Position numbers and translations under genes: made by a program. This document shows positions 51,623 to 54,070 of a DNA stretch of 54,070 bases, piece after piece. Numbering within the stretch: position 1 is the stretch's first letter; the number at the start of each line of letters is the position of its first letter. Source of the DNA: Bacteroidota bacterium (GTDB lineage: Bacteria; Bacteroidota; Bacteroidia; Chitinophagales; Chitinophagaceae); NCBI GenBank assembly GCA_018268105.1, contig JAFDXG010000003.1, positions 1 through 54,070 of the forward strand, given 5' to 3'. The notes under the pieces were generated by a model that saw only the letters and a program-made list of their open reading frames with translations, had not been told where the DNA came from and made no database searches.

Positions 51623-52624
51623 CTATAACACCTGAAACCCGTAAGCATAAGGATCATCATCGGGATCAATGGTAATGGTGTTATAGCCATATATTCTTGC
51701 CCATCCTTCAATACCAGGGCGTATGGCGGGTTTACCGTCAATTTTTAATTCCTCCTCAATACTTCCTATAAAAGTAGAGCCGATAATACTTTCGTGAATG
51801 AAGAGCTCTCCTTTTTTTAGTTTCCCTTTGGCATACCATTGTGCCATGCGGGCTGATGTGCCGGTACCACAGGGGCTGCGGTCTATGGCTTTATCTCCGT
51901 AAAATACTGCATTACGTGCTGTGGATCCGGGATGCAGAACTGCGCCAGTCCATAAAATATGTGAACAACCTGCAATAGTAGGATCATCAGGATGAACAAA
52001 ACTGTATTGCTGATTGATACTATTACGGATTTCTCTTGCCCAACTGATCAGCTTATCTACGGGGTAATGCTCCAGCCCTTTAAAGTTCTTCTGCACATCT
52101 ATTATTGCATAAAAATTGCCGCCATAGGATACGTCAAATTCAAGGTAGCCGAGTTCAGGACAGTCAACAGTAAGTGAAGATGCCGCAAGAAAAGCAGGTA
52201 CATTTGTCAGCTTTACTTTTTTTATTTTTTTCCCTTCCTGTTTATATGAAATATTTACTAATCCGGCAGGTGCTTCCATACGAATTATTCCGGGAGTTTT
52301 GGGAACTATCAAACCCTCCTCTAAAGCAATAGTGATTGTGCCGATAGTACCATGTCCGCACATAGGCAAACAACCACTCGTTTCTATAAAAAGCACAGCC
52401 ACATCATTTGCAGGGTCATGAGGCGGATAGAGAATACTTCCGCTCATCATATCATGCCCCCGTGGTTCAAACATCAGTCCTTTTCTGATCCAGTCGTATT
52501 CTCTGAGGAAATGTTGTCTTTTCTCACTCATTGAATTTCCAATGAGCGCCGGGGCACCCCCGGCAACAAGCCGCACAGGATTGCCGCAGGTGTGTGCATC
52601 AACACAAAAAAAAGTCTTCTTCAT
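51623..52624 (-). CDS. 4-hydroxyproline 2-epimerase (proline racemase family)
   Basis: A 333-residue cofactor-free epimerase. Both catalytic cysteines are present: Cys89 in PMCGHGTIGT and Cys252 in DRSPCGTGTSARM. That places it with the two-Cys 4-hydroxyproline epimerases/proline racemases rather than with the trans-3-hydroxyproline dehydratases, which have Thr. VDAHTCGNPVRLV at the start is also typical. The enzyme turns trans-4-hydroxy-L-proline into cis-4-hydroxy-D-proline (EC 5.1.1.8), the first step of its breakdown. The gene downstream of a ketoglutarate semialdehyde dehydrogenase by 21 bases strongly supports this role over proline racemase. Confidence 0.92.
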   Translation of the reverse strand: MKKTFFCVDAHTCGNPVRLVAGGAPALIGNSMSEKRQHFLREYDWIRKGLMFEPRGHDMMSGSILYPPHDPANDVAVLFIETSGCLPMCGHGTIGTITIALEEGLIVPKTPGIIRMEAPAGLVNISYKQEGKKIKKVKLTNVPAFLAASSLTVDCPELGYLEFDVSYGGNFYAIIDVQKNFKGLEHYPVDKLISWAREIRNSINQQYSFVHPDDPTIAGCSHILWTGAVLHPGSTARNAVFYGDKAIDRSPCGTGTSARMAQWYAKGKLKKGELFIHESIIGSTFIGSIEEELKIDGKPAIRPGIEGWARIYGYNTITIDPDDDPYAYGFQVL

Positions 52625-52645
52625 TTCAATACTGTAACAATAAAG

Positions 52646-54070
52646 CTATATAGCCGATTTAGTCCACTCATTATTGACGATTCGCCATATATGAAGTGGG
52701 TTACTGTCTTTCAGTTCATCGGGTAGCATATTGTCTTTAAAGTTTTGAAAACATACTGGTCGTACCCAGCGTTTAATAGCAGTGGTTCCTACAGAAGTAT
52801 ATCCGCCATCAGTGGTAGAAGGGTAGGGTCCGCCATGCACCATACTTGCACAAACTTCCACACCTGTTGGTACATCGTTAAGAATTACCCTGCCTGCTAA
52901 TGTAGTTTGCAAAGCGATAATATCCTGGTTAGCTTCAATATCTTTGTCTGTGGCCATAACGGTGGTGGTTAGCTGTCCTTTGAGCAGCGAAAGGGCCGCT
53001 GAAAGTTCTGTTTTATCATCACATACCACGGCAAGAGAATAGGGCCCGAATATTTCCTCACGAAGGTGGGGGTTTTTAAGAAAATCTTTTGCAGCCACCC
53101 TTGCCACCGTAGGTAGCGCTTCACCCTCTCCGGGTTCGGCAACAGCTGCGCCTATTTTCTCAATACCTTTTTGTTTTAGCGCCTGGTTCAATCCTTTTAT
53201 ATACGATTGTTGTATGCCCCCATGTAACATTTTTTGCGGCGTTATCTGTTCAATTTCCTTACCCAATAAACTAAGAAAATTATCCAGTGCATCCCCTTTT
53301 GTTGCAAGCAACACTCCTGGGTTGGTACAAAACTGGCCTACCCCCAGGGTGATAGATGCTGCATAGGTTTTTGCCAGAGCAGCGGTATTTTGCTGTAAAG
53401 TATCGGGAAAGAATACTACCGGGTTGATACTGCTCATTTCCGCAAAAACCGGAATAGGAATTTCCCGTTGATTAGCAATTTCCCAGAGTGCTTTTCCCCC
53501 GGCAAAAGAACCGGTAAAACCCACACCTGTTGTAGCAGGATGTTGTACCAAAGCCTTTCCTACGGTATTACCCGATCCCAGTACATGTTGTACTGTATAT
53601 TCTGGCATCCCTGCTTTTTTTATCGCAGTAGAAATTGCTTCGAATACCAGTTCCGATGTTCTGGCATGAGCAGAATGCCCTTTAATCACTACTGTTGATC
53701 CGGATGCAAGTGCGCTTGCGGTATCACCGCCTGCTGTTGAAAAGGCAAAAGGAAAATTACTGGCGCCAAACACAACTACAGGCCCTACTGGCAACAACAT
53801 TTTTCTTGTGTCTGGTTTTGGGGGAGTCCTGTCTTTATCTGCAGTATCTATGGCTGCTTCTACCCAACTACCTTCCAGCACCAGCCGGCCAAACATTCTA
53901 AGTTGATTGGTGGTACGGGTAAGCTCTCCATTGAGTCTTGCATGAGGCAGATTAGATTCTTCGTGTGCAACCGCCACAAGCTGTTCTCTACTGGCTTCTA
54001 TGGCTGTGGCAATTTCATTGAGGAATTCTGCTTTTCTGGCGGGGGAAACTAGTTTGTATAACTGAAATGC
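52646..54070 (-). CDS. Alpha-ketoglutarate semialdehyde dehydrogenase (5' end outside window)
   Basis: The visible 474 codons belong to an NADP-type aldehyde dehydrogenase close to 2,5-dioxovalerate dehydrogenase (EC 1.2.1.26). The frame is open to the right edge (reading AFQLYKLVSPARKAEFLNEI inward), so the GTG at 53977 is internal. GPVVVFGASNFPFAFSTAGG is the nucleotide region, EMSSINPVVFFP has the base and GQFCTNPG the catalytic Cys. In the hydroxyproline route it oxidises the last intermediate to alpha-ketoglutarate. The epimerase gene follows 21 bases downstream. The other two enzymes of the route would be expected beyond the edge. Confidence 0.92.
   Translation of the reverse strand, partial: AFQLYKLVSPARKAEFLNEIATAIEASREQLVAVAHEESNLPHARLNGELTRTTNQLRMFGRLVLEGSWVEAAIDTADKDRTPPKPDTRKMLLPVGPVVVFGASNFPFAFSTAGGDTASALASGSTVVIKGHSAHARTSELVFEAISTAIKKAGMPEYTVQHVLGSGNTVGKALVQHPATTGVGFTGSFAGGKALWEIANQREIPIPVFAEMSSINPVVFFPDTLQQNTAALAKTYAASITLGVGQFCTNPGVLLATKGDALDNFLSLLGKEIEQITPQKMLHGGIQQSYIKGLNQALKQKGIEKIGAAVAEPGEGEALPTVARVAAKDFLKNPHLREEIFGPYSLAVVCDDKTELSAALSLLKGQLTTTVMATDKDIEANQDIIALQTTLAGRVILNDVPTGVEVCASMVHGGPYPSTTDGGYTSVGTTAIKRWVRPVCFQNFKDNMLPDELKDSNPLHIWRIVNNEWTKSAI

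Overview
The window looks like a chromosomal segment from a member of the phylum Bacteroidota, most likely the family Chitinophagaceae (family level is my inference). The reasons are an AT-rich sequence with weak ribosome binding sites, several matches to the Bacteroidota promoter type (a TTTG-like element, a 17-24 base spacer, then TAnnTTTG), a fused SecDF, signature families such as DUF3857/transglutaminase proteins, an HU-CCDC81/SPOR membrane protein, DUF3810 and YhhN, and the remains of a Sus-type polysaccharide utilisation locus with a hybrid two-component regulator. I see no tRNA, rRNA, CRISPR array, transposase or phage gene.

Layout. 1-197 is the 5' end of queG on the minus strand. 294-4220 is a pair of exported DUF3857/transglutaminase-fold proteins; the first has lost its catalytic Cys and His. 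4413-7003 holds xylose isomerase and a class I aminotransferase. 7072-7452 is a hairpin-rich intergenic region. 7453-12301 is a carbohydrate-active island: an exported transglutaminase-like protein, a GH16 lipoprotein, a clan GH-A glycosidase lipoprotein, and two 5'-truncated genes that meet head to head (a surface glycan-binding protein and the DNA-binding tail of a hybrid two-component regulator). This looks like the scar of a deletion that removed susC, susD and most of the regulator. 12378-20872 is mostly envelope and housekeeping: HtrA protease, a divergent acyl-CoA reductase/ferredoxin pair, an NTF2-like lipoprotein, Ddl, a PASTA protein, a rhodanese and a sugar-nucleotide 4,6-dehydratase.

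21125-27937 carries small or poorly known membrane proteins (YhhN lysoplasmalogenase family, HU/SPOR protein, DUF3810), an FKBP isomerase and L-serine dehydratase. 28055-36705 forms a sugar uptake and storage block: ROK kinase and MFS importer on the minus strand; a second MFS importer, glycogen synthase, ADP-glucose pyrophosphorylase and an SLC45-like MFS transporter on the plus strand. 36952-46346 contains secDF, ribD, an IMPACT-family gene, a lipoprotein esterase, a CNNM/CorC-type protein, a PAP2 phosphatase and a dGTPase. 46385-54070 has a VOC protein, an M28 carboxypeptidase, pyrR, and a proline/hydroxyproline catabolic group (pruA, 4-hydroxyproline epimerase, alpha-ketoglutarate semialdehyde dehydrogenase) that runs off the right edge.

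The most notable signal is the double truncation at about 12041-12065. Other signals worth checking are the inactive/active transglutaminase pair, stacked hairpins just upstream of the lipoprotein gene at 15739, palindromes in or near promoters at 14057 and 21517, a short hydrophobic ORF in front of the dGTPase gene, and a ROK kinase without the usual zinc-binding cysteines. I did not find convincing evidence for a wholly new multi-gene defence or mobile system.
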